From NCBI GenBank assembly GCA_028278405.1, contig JANQEK010000041.1, positions 1-64,000 on the forward strand: a DNA stretch of 64,000 nucleotides. Direction: 5' to 3'. Below the pieces are notes generated by a model. It saw nothing but the letters and a program-made list of their open reading frames with translations, made no database searches and was not told the origin of the DNA. The position numbers and the translations under genes were made by a program. Positions 33,875 through 42,901 of this stretch are shown one piece after another. Numbering within the stretch: position 1 is the stretch's first letter; every line of letters begins with the position of its first letter. The stretch is from Nitrospinaceae bacterium (lineage in GTDB: Bacteria; Nitrospinota; Nitrospinia; Nitrospinales; Nitrospinaceae).

Positions 33875-34393
33875 ATGGAGGATACCCGAAAATTAACCTG
33901 GATAATGCTGGTAGGATCCGGAGTCTTCGCCGTGTTGGTGGCGATGGATCTGGTCAATGATTACCAGAGCGGAAGTTCGGGACTCCACCTCATACTGGAG
34001 GGTATTCTGTTTGCCATCAGTGGCGGTGTGTTCGTGATGGGGATAGGACAGTTGATTCGTGCCCGGCAACAGGTCACAGTGCTTAAAGGTGACCTAAACC
34101 GTGTCCGCCATGAAAAGGAGCAGTGGAAGAAGGAAACCCATCAACTGCTGGTGGGCCTGTCGCAGAAAATTGAGGATCAGTTCAAACAGTGGAAATTAAC
34201 CCCGGCGGAAATGGAAGTCGGGTTTTTGCTCCTTAAGGGAATTACCCTCAAAGAGATTGCCGATATCCGCCAGACCCAACTGAAAACCGTGCAACAGCAA
34301 TCGCAGTCCATCTACCAGAAAACCGGCCTTGCCAGCCGCTCCGAACTTGCCGCTTTTTTTCTGGAAGATTTGCTGCCACCGCAAGACAGCTAA
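33875..34393 (+). CDS. Membrane-anchored LuxR/GerE-type HTH protein
   Basis: A 172-residue protein with two N-terminal helices (about 6-55), a coiled-coil stretch and a C-terminal GerE-like HTH (LTPAEMEVGFLLLKG and IRQTQLKTVQQQSQSIYQKTGLASRSEL). The HTH motif is good but has three Gln where basic residues are usual. There is no receiver or ligand domain, so it could respond to membrane state. ATG 33875 is chosen over a TTG at 33854. Divergent from the DUF2231 gene (132 bases). Confidence 0.75.
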   Translation: MEDTRKLTWIMLVGSGVFAVLVAMDLVNDYQSGSSGLHLILEGILFAISGGVFVMGIGQLIRARQQVTVLKGDLNRVRHEKEQWKKETHQLLVGLSQKIEDQFKQWKLTPAEMEVGFLLLKGITLKEIADIRQTQLKTVQQQSQSIYQKTGLASRSELAAFFLEDLLPPQDS

Positions 34394-34449
34394 ACTTATA
34401 GTAGTAGCCTGCTCCTGGGATTAGTGAATCCATTTGAATCTATCCTGAA

Positions 34450-34478
34450 TTGACCCGCCGAGTTTATCCTCTTAAACT
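34450..34478 (+). promoter_or_regulatory. Promoter of the secreted hypothetical gene
   Basis: TTGACC (34450-34455) and TAAACT (34473-34478) are spaced 17 bases apart, about 33 bases before ATG 34511. AGAGG lies just before the ATG. Confidence 0.55.
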
Positions 34479-34510
34479 GAAAATACAACTTCAATACGCA
34501 AAGAGGCCTT

Positions 34511-35122
34511 ATGAGTTTTAACAAAGAAACAAGCTGGGTTGTCGTGGTGATGGTTTTTGCGGTTATTTTGAGTTTTTCAACAATAAGCCTGGCTCAGGAA
34601 ATACAGACCAATGAAGAGGAAAATAAAATTATTTCCATCGTATTGGATCAATATAAAGGGAAAAATATTAACTTAGTCAGCTACAAAACATGGAATTTAA
34701 ATGGTTACTTGAAGAAAGATAGCTTGGAAGAATTGAAAGAAAAAATGAAAAACAAATTGAAGCTTCCTGAAGATAAGGCGTCCTCTATAACAGAGGCCTT
34801 TTTTAAATTAAATAAAAAGCCTGCGATTATCACTCTCAAGACTAATCGATCCAAAGGTTATGTGATTGATCGCAAGTATTCAAATTTGAAAGGAGGTCTT
34901 TTCAATTGGTTTTTTTTAGTAAGACAAGAAGGGCAAGAATATGAGGGTGCAGAGGCAAGTTTTATAATTTCAAGGCCGTATTATCATCAAGAGACGGGAA
35001 CCGTGTTGTTGTACATTGGTTGGGTAGCCGGCCCTCTCTATGCGCAGGGAGAGATTATTCAGTACCAATATCGAAATGGGAACTTGACTAAAGTGGACAG
35101 AGTTATCCTTTGGGTGTCCTAG
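34511..35122 (+). CDS. Secreted hypothetical protein, AT-rich
   Basis: The 203-residue protein has a signal peptide (about 1-29, ending SLAQ) and a mature part without recognised domains, rich in Lys, Asn and Tyr. Base composition is clearly more AT-rich than neighbours (codons such as AAA, AAT, ATA), which may mean recent acquisition. It is a single gene with its own promoter; nothing about function can be read. Confidence 0.65.
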   Translation: MSFNKETSWVVVVMVFAVILSFSTISLAQEIQTNEEENKIISIVLDQYKGKNINLVSYKTWNLNGYLKKDSLEELKEKMKNKLKLPEDKASSITEAFFKLNKKPAIITLKTNRSKGYVIDRKYSNLKGGLFNWFFLVRQEGQEYEGAEASFIISRPYYHQETGTVLLYIGWVAGPLYAQGEIIQYQYRNGNLTKVDRVILWVS

Positions 35123-35523
35123 TTGACTGAGAGCTTTTATCGAACGTTGGTATTATTCAGATCGAGCGGGACCATCCTATTTTCTTGAAAGAGATGCGCC
35201 ACTACCCCGGAATACCACGTCGAAATGCAACTCAACTGTTCCGCTTGCCAAAAAGTTTTAACAACAGTACTGCCTTGTCTCGCAAGGCACAGATTCCTGA
35301 GAAGAACCACATATCCCATTATTTTATAAGTAGTTATACCCTTCGGCTAAGAGTTTAAAATACCTGTTGCAACGATTGTTAAAGCACCTTGCCGTAAAAA
35401 TATGGCTTCACCCATAAAAATTAAATTCTCGAACAGTGCCTGTTCACTTTTTGAACTTTCCCCTTATACTAAAAATCTAGGGACCCCAACAATATATTGA
35501 AAATCATAATAGGAAATATCTGA
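35123..35523. other. Intergenic region before the cyclase gene
   Basis: About 400 bases. Open frames on both strands near 35140-35350 have no ribosome site or known motif. A seven-pair hairpin (TGCCTTG with CAAGGCA, 35271-35289) lies in the middle, and a promoter/operator lies at the right end. Confidence 0.5.
35431..35470 (+). promoter_or_regulatory. Promoter with overlapping palindrome upstream of the cyclase gene
   Basis: GAACAG-TGC-CTGTTC (35431-35445) is a perfect palindrome. It overlaps a -35-like TTCACT (35443-35448), which is 16 bases from TATACT (35465-35470). The position fits a repressor site that blocks polymerase. The spacing matches neither the common LexA nor CRP form. Confidence 0.42.
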
Positions 35524-37611
35524 ATGATGGAACAGGATTCGCAGGTGCAGTTGGAAGTCCAATCCGATACTAAAGATACTGCCGAAGAAGTAGAAATCGA
35601 AATCCTAAGAAAGAGCGACGCCTTCAACTCGATGGGCGCCATCAGGGATTATATATTCAGGAATTTTGAAGGAATATTTATCCTTTTAATTCTGGTCAGC
35701 GTCAGTCTCATCAATTACTTTATTTACTCCAAAGTCGCATTTCTCAATTTTTATTTCCTTCCTATACTGACCGCGGGATATTTTCTTGGAAAAAAGACAG
35801 CCGTTCTGGGTGCTTTCTTTGCCACCCTGATGATCTGGGTGTTTGTCCTGGTCGACAAGGAAAATTATCTGGTGCAAACCGGAGAGTTCGACTTGTATTT
35901 CAATCTAATCGTTTGGGGCGGTTTTTTGATTTTATCCGCCTGGTGGATCGGAAGCTTATCCGAACGGTTTCGGTTGGAACTGAAAAACAATAAAAAACTG
36001 CAAAACGATCTGGCCAAAGAAAAGAATCTGCTGAAAATTTCCAATGAGGAATTAAACAAGCATACGGATAATCTGGCTTTGCAGGTTCAGGAGAGAACCA
36101 GAGAACTGGAGCGATCCCACAGAACTATTGAGACTTTGAAAACCAAGGTGGAAGACACCTTGTTTTCCGTTATGGACGGTAATGTGGCGCGCATGATGAT
36201 CGAAGGCAAACTGCGCACGGAAAAAAGACGTATTTCGATTCTCTTTTCAGATCTCAAGGACTTTACTTCCTATTCCGATACCCATCCACCGGAACAGGTG
36301 GTTGATGAATTGAATACCTACCTGAACAAAATGGAAAAAAGCATCATCAAATATTTTGGACATATTGATAAATATATGGGCGACGGGATCATGGTTGAAT
36401 TTGGAGCCCCCATCAATTACCAGATGCATGCTCTCATGGCTGTTCTTGCCGCGCTCAATATGCAGAATTGTTTGAAGGAATTAAATACCAATTGGGAAAT
36501 GCGGATTGGGATTGCGACCGGTCCTTCGGTTATTGGCTTGTTCGGATCCAAAAGAAAAAATTATTCCTGTATCGGAGATACCGCCAACCTGGCGTCCCGA
36601 TTGGAAAATATTTGTGATCCGGGCGGAGTGTTCATTGATGAAGAAACGTATTCCGATGTCAAACCGTACATCCTGGCGGCACAGGTAAACAATTTCGCCG
36701 GCCAACGGTCTTCGGATGAAGCCGCTGAAAATAAAATCAAGAAGCTGGAAGAGGATTTGGCCAAGGCCCCCGATGACATCGACAAATTGAATACCCTGGG
36801 AAGTGCTTATTTCGAGATGAAAGCGGCTACCGCTGCCATTGATTGTTTTCAGAAGGTCTTAAAGCTAGATCCCGATAACACCAAGGCCAAGCTGGGCTTT
36901 GCGGACGCTAATCTGAAGAAAGAGGAATTTGAGAAGATCGCTATAAAAGGAAAAAAAGATCGTATGTCCGTTTACCGGGTTATCGGTTTAATCGACAATG
37001 CCCTCAATCGATCCAAAATTCCGGAGGTTTTTTACGAAAGATACAATGAAATCGTACCTAAAATAAATATCCCCGATGACGTGATTCTTCCCATTGAAAG
37101 TATCGATGGACGGGTGGGTCATGGAAAAATAGTAGCCGCCATTGCTTACGCCATGGCGGATGAAATGGAGTTGTCTCTGGAGGATAAGGAAAACCTTTTG
37201 ATCGCCGCATTCTTACACGACATCGGAAATGCCATTATTCCTTCTGAATTGCTGGACAATAATAGAAAGCTCACCCCGACAGAGTATGAGATTTTTAAAA
37301 AGCATCCCTCAGAAAGTTGCCGACTCATTCGACAGATGGGATATCACTCTGAATCCCTGTTGGAAATGGTCGCCTCACACCACGAACGATGGAATGGATC
37401 GGGGTACCCCAAGGGATTGAAAGGAGATGAAATTCCTGTGGGAGGAAGAATCCTGGCAATTGCAGACACGTTTGATGCCATGACATCGAAGCGCTTGTAT
37501 GCTGAAACCTGGGAATACAAGAGCGCCATCCGTGAAATCGAAAAAGAAACCAAACTCGGATTGTATGATCCCAAATGTTTTGAAGCCCTGAAGAAACTGT
37601 TCGGGATTTAA
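35524..37611 (+). CDS. Membrane class III adenylate/guanylate cyclase with TPR and HD-GYP domains
   Basis: This 695-residue protein has four N-terminal helices (about 45-145), a coiled coil, a class III cyclase domain (about 235-400), TPR-like repeats (about 415-470) and an HD-GYP domain (about 520-695). Cyclase metal residues D243 and D287, K283, and transition-state N355 and R359 are present. The HD pair (H565, D566) is followed by IGN instead of IGK; HHERWNGSGYPKG (from H619) is intact. It may make cAMP or cGMP and break down c-di-GMP, in one membrane protein. A GGAAATA ribosome site precedes the ATG. Confidence 0.85.
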   Translation: MMEQDSQVQLEVQSDTKDTAEEVEIEILRKSDAFNSMGAIRDYIFRNFEGIFILLILVSVSLINYFIYSKVAFLNFYFLPILTAGYFLGKKTAVLGAFFATLMIWVFVLVDKENYLVQTGEFDLYFNLIVWGGFLILSAWWIGSLSERFRLELKNNKKLQNDLAKEKNLLKISNEELNKHTDNLALQVQERTRELERSHRTIETLKTKVEDTLFSVMDGNVARMMIEGKLRTEKRRISILFSDLKDFTSYSDTHPPEQVVDELNTYLNKMEKSIIKYFGHIDKYMGDGIMVEFGAPINYQMHALMAVLAALNMQNCLKELNTNWEMRIGIATGPSVIGLFGSKRKNYSCIGDTANLASRLENICDPGGVFIDEETYSDVKPYILAAQVNNFAGQRSSDEAAENKIKKLEEDLAKAPDDIDKLNTLGSAYFEMKAATAAIDCFQKVLKLDPDNTKAKLGFADANLKKEEFEKIAIKGKKDRMSVYRVIGLIDNALNRSKIPEVFYERYNEIVPKINIPDDVILPIESIDGRVGHGKIVAAIAYAMADEMELSLEDKENLLIAAFLHDIGNAIIPSELLDNNRKLTPTEYEIFKKHPSESCRLIRQMGYHSESLLEMVASHHERWNGSGYPKGLKGDEIPVGGRILAIADTFDAMTSKRLYAETWEYKSAIREIEKETKLGLYDPKCFEALKKLFGI

Positions 37612-37645
37612 AAACTCTGGAATCGGCGCACGTTGTTAGTCGAAG

Positions 37646-38209
37646 CTATGCCGTGCGCTTCAAAGTATTTTTGTCGATGTGATGAAAAAGGTCTTTCCCG
37701 CCCTTGATTTCGAGTTGAGTGTCCTCCTCATAGCTGAAACTTTGATCGTCGTGAATCGTTACCTTCAACTCGTATCGTACGGTTTTGAATTCCTTGTCTA
37801 GGAATTGATTGGAGCAAATACCATAAGTCTCTGAGCCGACGTCCGCGGCAAGCTCGAAAGATCGGGCATTCGGTTCCACAGTGCCTCCGGCAATGACCGT
37901 GACTCCCCGCGGTACGATAAAGCAACGAAGTACCTGCATTGCTTGAGCATCCCACAGCCAGTAACCCAACTCTTCATGAAAAGGTTCACTCGCCCCCGAT
38001 GGCCAGGCCGTGGTGCTGTAGCGCAGACCGTACAGCATTTGCTCGTGATTGTTTACCGGTCCCATGGGTTCGAAGGTGATGCGTTCGCGGAATTTGTTGG
38101 TTTCCGTCCCGCGGTCTTTGGAAGGCGCCGTGTCGTCTCCCTTGTCGCCTTCCCAGATTCCTGCCAGAGGCGCCAATGGTCCCAGATTTTTGATAATTTC
38201 ATCAGACAT
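37646..38209 (-). CDS. Nitrobindin/THAP4-like heme-binding beta-barrel protein
   Basis: A 187-residue cytoplasmic protein with LGPLAPLAGIWEGDKG at the start and FHHIDKNTLKR at the end, the signatures of the DUF1794/THAP4 heme-binding ten-stranded barrel. The conserved C-terminal His of HHIDKNTL is the candidate axial heme ligand. Nitrobindins bind ferric heme and react with NO or peroxynitrite. It is upstream of nothing obvious; the lipoprotein gene follows on the same strand upstream (9 bases). Confidence 0.85.
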   Translation of the reverse strand: MSDEIIKNLGPLAPLAGIWEGDKGDDTAPSKDRGTETNKFRERITFEPMGPVNNHEQMLYGLRYSTTAWPSGASEPFHEELGYWLWDAQAMQVLRCFIVPRGVTVIAGGTVEPNARSFELAADVGSETYGICSNQFLDKEFKTVRYELKVTIHDDQSFSYEEDTQLEIKGGKDLFHHIDKNTLKRTA

Positions 38210-38218
38210 GCGTTGATC

Positions 38219-38851
38219 TCACTTTCTTTCGTGTTCTTCGTTTAACCACTGAGTCAGCCTTACCGCCCAACGGTCGATGACGTTCTTGGCGTTTTCGTAT
38301 TCGTTGGAGCCCGGCTTTGTTATTTTGCCTCTTTGTGATTCCATCACTGCCACAACAACTTCACCCGAAACGGCATCGACGAACTCCGCTTCAATAGAGG
38401 CGCCCCCCAGGCTGATATTCATCAGAAACGAACGGGGTTTGAGCTCGCTCGGCGCGACTTCCGTAAGAGCGCTCCGTAATATCAAGGTTCCGGGTCCTGG
38501 GCTGGTGACCACTTCATACCCGGCTCCTTGCAACGCGGTGATGAATTGTTGATGAGCATACTGTGACATTTCCTGCTGCTTCGCCGGATCTGCCGCCCGG
38601 TGGGCTCCCAGGGATGATAATCGAATTTGCACCGGCTTCACGATGAATCGTGAATAGTTCCTCACCGGTTTCTCTGGATTCGTGTAAATTCGCGATCCTT
38701 CGTGCCGGGGATTCTTCTGCAGTTTGGAATAGTCGCTTAAAAAACCATTGCCGGCCTTGGGCTGGCTGCCGCAGGCATAAAGCCCGATACAAACCGTAAA
38801 GCATCCCAATAACATAAAACCGATATTATTTTTGAAGGTTTCCTGAATCAT
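38219..38851 (-). CDS. DUF3313-like lipoprotein
   Basis: From ATG 38851 the protein has 210 residues: a lipoprotein signal (LGCFTVCIGLYAC, then GSQPK) and a mature beta/alpha part (SQYAHQQFITALQGAGYEV, TLILRSALTEVAPSE, ASIEAEFVDAVSGEVV) that looks like the DUF3313 family. The start codon overlaps the TGA of the upstream SpoIIAA-like gene (ATGA), so translation is coupled. The nitrobindin-like gene follows 9 bases downstream. Likely periplasmic; role unknown. Confidence 0.7.
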   Translation of the reverse strand: MIQETFKNNIGFMLLGCFTVCIGLYACGSQPKAGNGFLSDYSKLQKNPRHEGSRIYTNPEKPVRNYSRFIVKPVQIRLSSLGAHRAADPAKQQEMSQYAHQQFITALQGAGYEVVTSPGPGTLILRSALTEVAPSELKPRSFLMNISLGGASIEAEFVDAVSGEVVVAVMESQRGKITKPGSNEYENAKNVIDRWAVRLTQWLNEEHERK

Positions 38852-39213
38852 GAGGCGCCGATCCAATTCATGGCTGATTTCTCCTGATGGTATCTGAAGT
38901 ACCGGGCTTCCGGATTGACAAAGTATTTCACAATAGAAATGACGAGCTTTACAATTTTAGAGTTGGTGACAAACGCCACTTTTTTGATTTTCCGGTGATG
39001 CTCTCGAACGAACCGGATGTGGGAACAAAGACCCTTTATATTTTTCCAGCCGGGAAACTTTTCAAAACAGAGCATCAATCCATTCAACCCACCATGCGAC
39101 TCGATATAACCGTCGGCTTCACGGGAAATGACCATGAAATCCTCTGATGACAGCGGCTCCAGCGGTTTCACGATCAAGACCCCTTTATCGCTTTGCAATT
39201 CCAGCTGAACCAT
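38848..39213 (-). CDS. SpoIIAA/STAS-like protein (DUF3478 type)
   Basis: A 121-residue protein with the fold pattern of SpoIIAA-like PF11964 members: LVKPLEPLSSEDF-type start, an amphipathic helix and MLCFEKFPGWKNIKGL, then IKKVAFVTNSK. These small proteins are often encoded near lipid or stress genes, with unknown activity. It opens a three-gene minus-strand unit ending with the nitrobindin-like gene. Confidence 0.75.
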   Translation of the reverse strand: MVQLELQSDKGVLIVKPLEPLSSEDFMVISREADGYIESHGGLNGLMLCFEKFPGWKNIKGLCSHIRFVREHHRKIKKVAFVTNSKIVKLVISIVKYFVNPEARYFRYHQEKSAMNWIGAS

Positions 39214-39418
39214 GGAAATGCCTCAATCCCAGAATATATCCTTAAACATATATTGGCTCGGTATCTTTGTCAACGGGCAGGGAACCACCGCTGGAAATTT
39301 CAAAACCTCAGTGGGTTATGGAAACTTGTAGATCGGATAATCACAACTTCGTTGAAGTTGAAAGTGGAATTTAATTTTCCAGTAGAGTAAGAGGACTTGA
39401 AAATACGGTTTCCAAGCA

Positions 39419-39446
39419 GGCGAGGCCCGCTTTCACAGGCCTCGCC
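39419..39446 (-). terminator. Strong hairpin after the subtilase gene
   Basis: GGCGAGGCC (39419-39427) pairs perfectly with GGCCTCGCC (39438-39446) over a ten-base loop, 44 bases past the subtilase stop. No T-run follows on the minus strand, so it may protect the 3' end or terminate with Rho. Confidence 0.5.
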
Positions 39447-39489
39447 ACAATCTATAGTGCTTTCCTCGAAATGCTCGCTTTATTTCGTT

Positions 39490-41388
39490 CTAATACTTCA
39501 GTTCCAGGGACAAACTGCGAATTTCTCCTTCGTCATCGTCTGCATTATCGGCAACTTCCAACATCCAATTTCCCTGCAAATTTTTACCGACAAAGCGTCT
39601 CAGGTCCGGCGTATTGTTAACATCGTAGGTCATGACCAAGTCATCCTGATCTCCTCCCTCTCCGTCATGAAGAGTTACGGGAAGTTCTGATGAGTTTGCC
39701 GGGGGCAGCAGGTTGACCGACAAATCCCCCACATAAGAATGCTTGATGTCCAGATGAACTTTGATGTCTCTGGATATTTTCGTATCTCCAACCGCAACGC
39801 TGACGCGTCCGGTTTCCATATCCTTGATCGGCACCTTTTTAATCACCTTGTGTACGGTCAAATAATCATCCGATGTAGATGTAGAGGGAGGCTGTGCTTT
39901 TCGCACTGCGGCTAGAACATTCAATCGTCCGTGGCCGAATTGGTCGTTGCGTCCATCCACATAAGGTTCGGAACCGACTTTATCCGCAGTATCTTTCAGG
40001 ATTTTACGCACCTCTCGCTCATTGAGGTCATTGTTTGCGGAAAGCACCAGGGCGGCCGCACCGGCTACGATGGGTGTGGCCGAAGAAGTTCCGTTAAAGT
40101 CGGTATAATCTGTGTTGGTATAACCTCCGTCTTCAGATATGTCCGTGGTGAAGTTATGAACTCCGGGAGCAGCCAGGTCCACTTCAGGCCCGAAACAGGA
40201 GCCCCACCAATCTTCCCCGTCCGAACTGGTTGTGGTTTTAAATTCGTCGAATTCATTGCTGGCGGATACGGCCAGTAACGAGGGTAAATTGGCGGGATAA
40301 AGGACCTCACCGGAATGATTACCCGCGGCGGCTACAATGACACATCCCTTACCGTTTCGGCCTTCGGTTCGCGCACGTTCGAAGGCATTAAAGATGGCCG
40401 AAGAGGGGGCTCCCCCTCCCCAACTGTTACTGAGAACACTGGCACCATTCCTCCAGGCCCAATCGATCGCCCGGGATACCCAGGAATTTCGACTCACCCA
40501 TTTCGCTCCTCTTTGGGGCGAATGAGCAATTCTGATGGCCTGGATGGAACATCCTCCGCCGATCCCCCGTATGCCTTCATTATTATCGGGAATGGCGGCG
40601 GCCAGACCAGCGCAGGCGGTGCCATGCCCATCCCAGGGGTGGGGATCCTGAAACGTATCATTATCCACTCCGTCAAACGTGCCGTTGATCGCGGTTGCCA
40701 GATCTTTGTGATCCACATCCACTCCTTCATCCAGGATGGCGATAACGATCTCGGGTTTGCCTGATTGCAATTGCCAGGCGTCTACCGCCTTGGTGATTTT
40801 TGGCGCATATTGTTTCGATTCACCCGGATCTAAAGGAGCGGCGTTGGTTGTGGATGTCTGACGTAGCGCCACATGCGAGCCGATAGTTACGAAATCCGGT
40901 TCCGCATAATCGACATTCTTTTCCTTTAACAACTGGGATGCGACTTTCAAGGGATCGGCATCCTCCGGCAGTTGCACCACATGTTCATCTTTACCCAAAC
41001 TTTCGATAACGGTTCCCTTAAACTTCTTCAGGAGACCCTTGATACTTTTTGTGCCCGGTTTGAATCCGACCAGCACGCGATCGGTGGTTATCACGGACTT
41101 GTCCCCGAATTTGTATACATCTGAAGTTCGAGCGACTTCTTTTTCCCGACCCAGAGACTTAATGGTTTTTTTGTGGCGGACACTTCTTGGCTCTGCTGCG
41201 GGCCCAACGGGCAGGATGGTGAATTTTTCATTTGGAACTTCATTTCGATCCCGATAGTTTCCCAGTCCGCATTTTTTTGAAATCGCCAGACGGGTACTTT
41301 GCTTTGCAGGTTCCTTGAAGCGAACTGCAATTAAATCCTCATCAATGATTAATTCAATATTTTTGTTTCCCACTTTATAGTGTGCCAT
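39490..41388 (-). CDS. Subtilisin-like serine protease (S8) with P-domain
   Basis: The 632-residue protein has an N-terminal propeptide-like region with a VLVGFKPG core (about 105-165), then the S8 catalytic domain: AILDEGVDVDHKDL (Asp), DGHGTACAGLAAA (His) and NGTSSATPIVAGAAAL (Ser), and a C-terminal P-domain (HLDIKHSYVGDLSVNL, GNWMLEVADNADDDEG). P-domains also end kexin-type and many bacterial proteases. No signal peptide is visible at the N terminus, so it may act inside the cell or be exported by another route. An AAGGAGG ribosome site fixes the ATG. Confidence 0.93.
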   Translation of the reverse strand: MAHYKVGNKNIELIIDEDLIAVRFKEPAKQSTRLAISKKCGLGNYRDRNEVPNEKFTILPVGPAAEPRSVRHKKTIKSLGREKEVARTSDVYKFGDKSVITTDRVLVGFKPGTKSIKGLLKKFKGTVIESLGKDEHVVQLPEDADPLKVASQLLKEKNVDYAEPDFVTIGSHVALRQTSTTNAAPLDPGESKQYAPKITKAVDAWQLQSGKPEIVIAILDEGVDVDHKDLATAINGTFDGVDNDTFQDPHPWDGHGTACAGLAAAIPDNNEGIRGIGGGCSIQAIRIAHSPQRGAKWVSRNSWVSRAIDWAWRNGASVLSNSWGGGAPSSAIFNAFERARTEGRNGKGCVIVAAAGNHSGEVLYPANLPSLLAVSASNEFDEFKTTTSSDGEDWWGSCFGPEVDLAAPGVHNFTTDISEDGGYTNTDYTDFNGTSSATPIVAGAAALVLSANNDLNEREVRKILKDTADKVGSEPYVDGRNDQFGHGRLNVLAAVRKAQPPSTSTSDDYLTVHKVIKKVPIKDMETGRVSVAVGDTKISRDIKVHLDIKHSYVGDLSVNLLPPANSSELPVTLHDGEGGDQDDLVMTYDVNNTPDLRRFVGKNLQGNWMLEVADNADDDEGEIRSLSLELKY

Positions 41389-41696
41389 GGTGTCCTCCTT
41401 GGAAGATGGATTCCATTTTCAATCCTGAGTTTTTGGCAGGCCGATCGGTTTTGGTATTCGAACAAATCTGAAAAAACAGATTATTGCTCCCGAGATGTGA
41501 AATCAGGAATTGAGCTGTCCGGTCACTGCGGAAAATTATGTATATGGAAAATTTTACAAAAATTTATCGTAATTCCGAATACAAGTCAACCTCTCCACAA
41601 ATCTAAGGCAATAGCATTGTTTAATAATGTGGTAAGGGTTAGTGCAACGGTAGAAAACTGCTTGAGGAGAGTTGCCGCGCCTATTTCGTGGTCAGG
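41389..41696. other. Intergenic region upstream of the subtilase gene
   Basis: About 308 bases of AT-rich sequence with no gene. It includes the ribosome site of the subtilase at the left edge and presumably its promoter; no convincing -35/-10 pair could be picked. Confidence 0.45.
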
Positions 41697-42662
41697 TTAC
41701 ACATGGTTACGCAGCATCAGTTCTTTCGGATGGGGGTTGAGATAGACTTGATCAGCGAGGTAGGCAACTTTGTGTACGAGGACATGATGACGGATCAACG
41801 TCACTGGAACGATCAGCGGCACTAATTCCCTGCGGTAATCTTCGATGGCTTCGATCACAACTTTTTTTTCCTCGGCAGAAAGCAGTTTTTTAAAAAACCC
41901 CAGCATGTGGTACAGCACATCAGCGTTCTTTTTTGCGGAAGTCTTGAAGGACAGGGTCTGCATGAAAGCTTCGGCGTAGCGGTGTTTCAACTCCGATGGA
42001 GAGAATTGTTTGGCGGTGGCAACCAGTTTTCCCAAGGCATCATAATGTTTCCGATTGTGGGCCAACAGCTGGAATTTGTGCGTTGTATGAAACTCCACCA
42101 GCGCTTTGCGGGAAAACCGGCCGTTCAGCAGATTGGACAGACGGTGATAGGCAAACACGCGGGTGATGAAGTTTTCACGAATGCGGGGATCATGCAGCCG
42201 ACCTTCGTCTTCTACCGGGACCAGGGCACACTGTTGCATAAATGCATCGGCGAACAGGCCGGTTCCATTCGGAGTGGAATTGCCGTCCTCTTTGTATACT
42301 TTGATACGGGCGATGCCGCAGGAGGGTGACCGGTTTTTAAATATGTAACCGCACAAGTTCAGCTTTGCCAACTCCATGGATCGTTTTTTGGAATAACGGT
42401 TCATGTGCGCCGTCCAGTCGGTTCCAGTGGAACTACCAACCATGCGGGGAGACTTGGGACTTCCGGTCAATTGAACCGTTTCGCGGGGAATACCCATACC
42501 GATTTCCACCTCGGGGCAGGTCGGTACCCATTCAAAGAACCTGCCCAGGAGATCTTTCACAAAGAGGTCCTGTTTGTGGTCCCCGTTCCAGCGCACTTTT
42601 TCCCCTAACAGGCAACTGCTGACACCCACTTTGATCCTGGTTTTTGGATTTATTGTTGTCAT
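41697..42662 (-). CDS. DUF523-DUF1722 protein
   Basis: The 321-residue protein joins a DUF523 domain (VGVSSCLLGEKVRWNGDHK, FKNRSPSCGIARIKVY; about 10-160) with a DUF1722/YbgA-like domain (FHTTHKFQLLAHNRKHYDALG, about 195-310). The fused form is common in Gram-negative bacteria. Conserved Cys suggest a metal or thiol role; there is no firm function. The start faces the response-regulator-like gene, 239 bases away. Confidence 0.88.
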   Translation of the reverse strand: MTTINPKTRIKVGVSSCLLGEKVRWNGDHKQDLFVKDLLGRFFEWVPTCPEVEIGMGIPRETVQLTGSPKSPRMVGSSTGTDWTAHMNRYSKKRSMELAKLNLCGYIFKNRSPSCGIARIKVYKEDGNSTPNGTGLFADAFMQQCALVPVEDEGRLHDPRIRENFITRVFAYHRLSNLLNGRFSRKALVEFHTTHKFQLLAHNRKHYDALGKLVATAKQFSPSELKHRYAEAFMQTLSFKTSAKKNADVLYHMLGFFKKLLSAEEKKVVIEAIEDYRRELVPLIVPVTLIRHHVLVHKVAYLADQVYLNPHPKELMLRNHV

Positions 42663-42901
42663 GGAAGTTCACTCTGGGGTGAAAATACTGTTCCGATTAT
42701 CATATCAGAACGCGGGAGAACGTGAATCGGAAACCGAATATTCCAAAATTATACTTGCCACCCGCTGCTGGGGGCGTTATTTTGAAAATAACAGGCGTGC
42801 GCTTTTCGGGCAAAGACGGATGCCCCACAATCTTTGAGAACAGATATAACATTCAGGGGCATTCTCCCATCCCCTCTTCTGCCAGGTGTATTTTACCCTT
42901 C

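Noticed and set aside
35137-35350. Open frames on both strands between the AT-rich gene and the cyclase gene
   Set aside because: No ribosome site, no recognised motif and an internal hairpin; could be decayed sequence but cannot be supported.
35431-35445. LexA or CRP site reading of GAACAG-N3-CTGTTC
   Set aside because: The spacing fits neither CTGT-N8-ACAG, GAAC-N4-GTTC nor TGTGA-N6-TCACA, so only an unnamed palindrome is reported.
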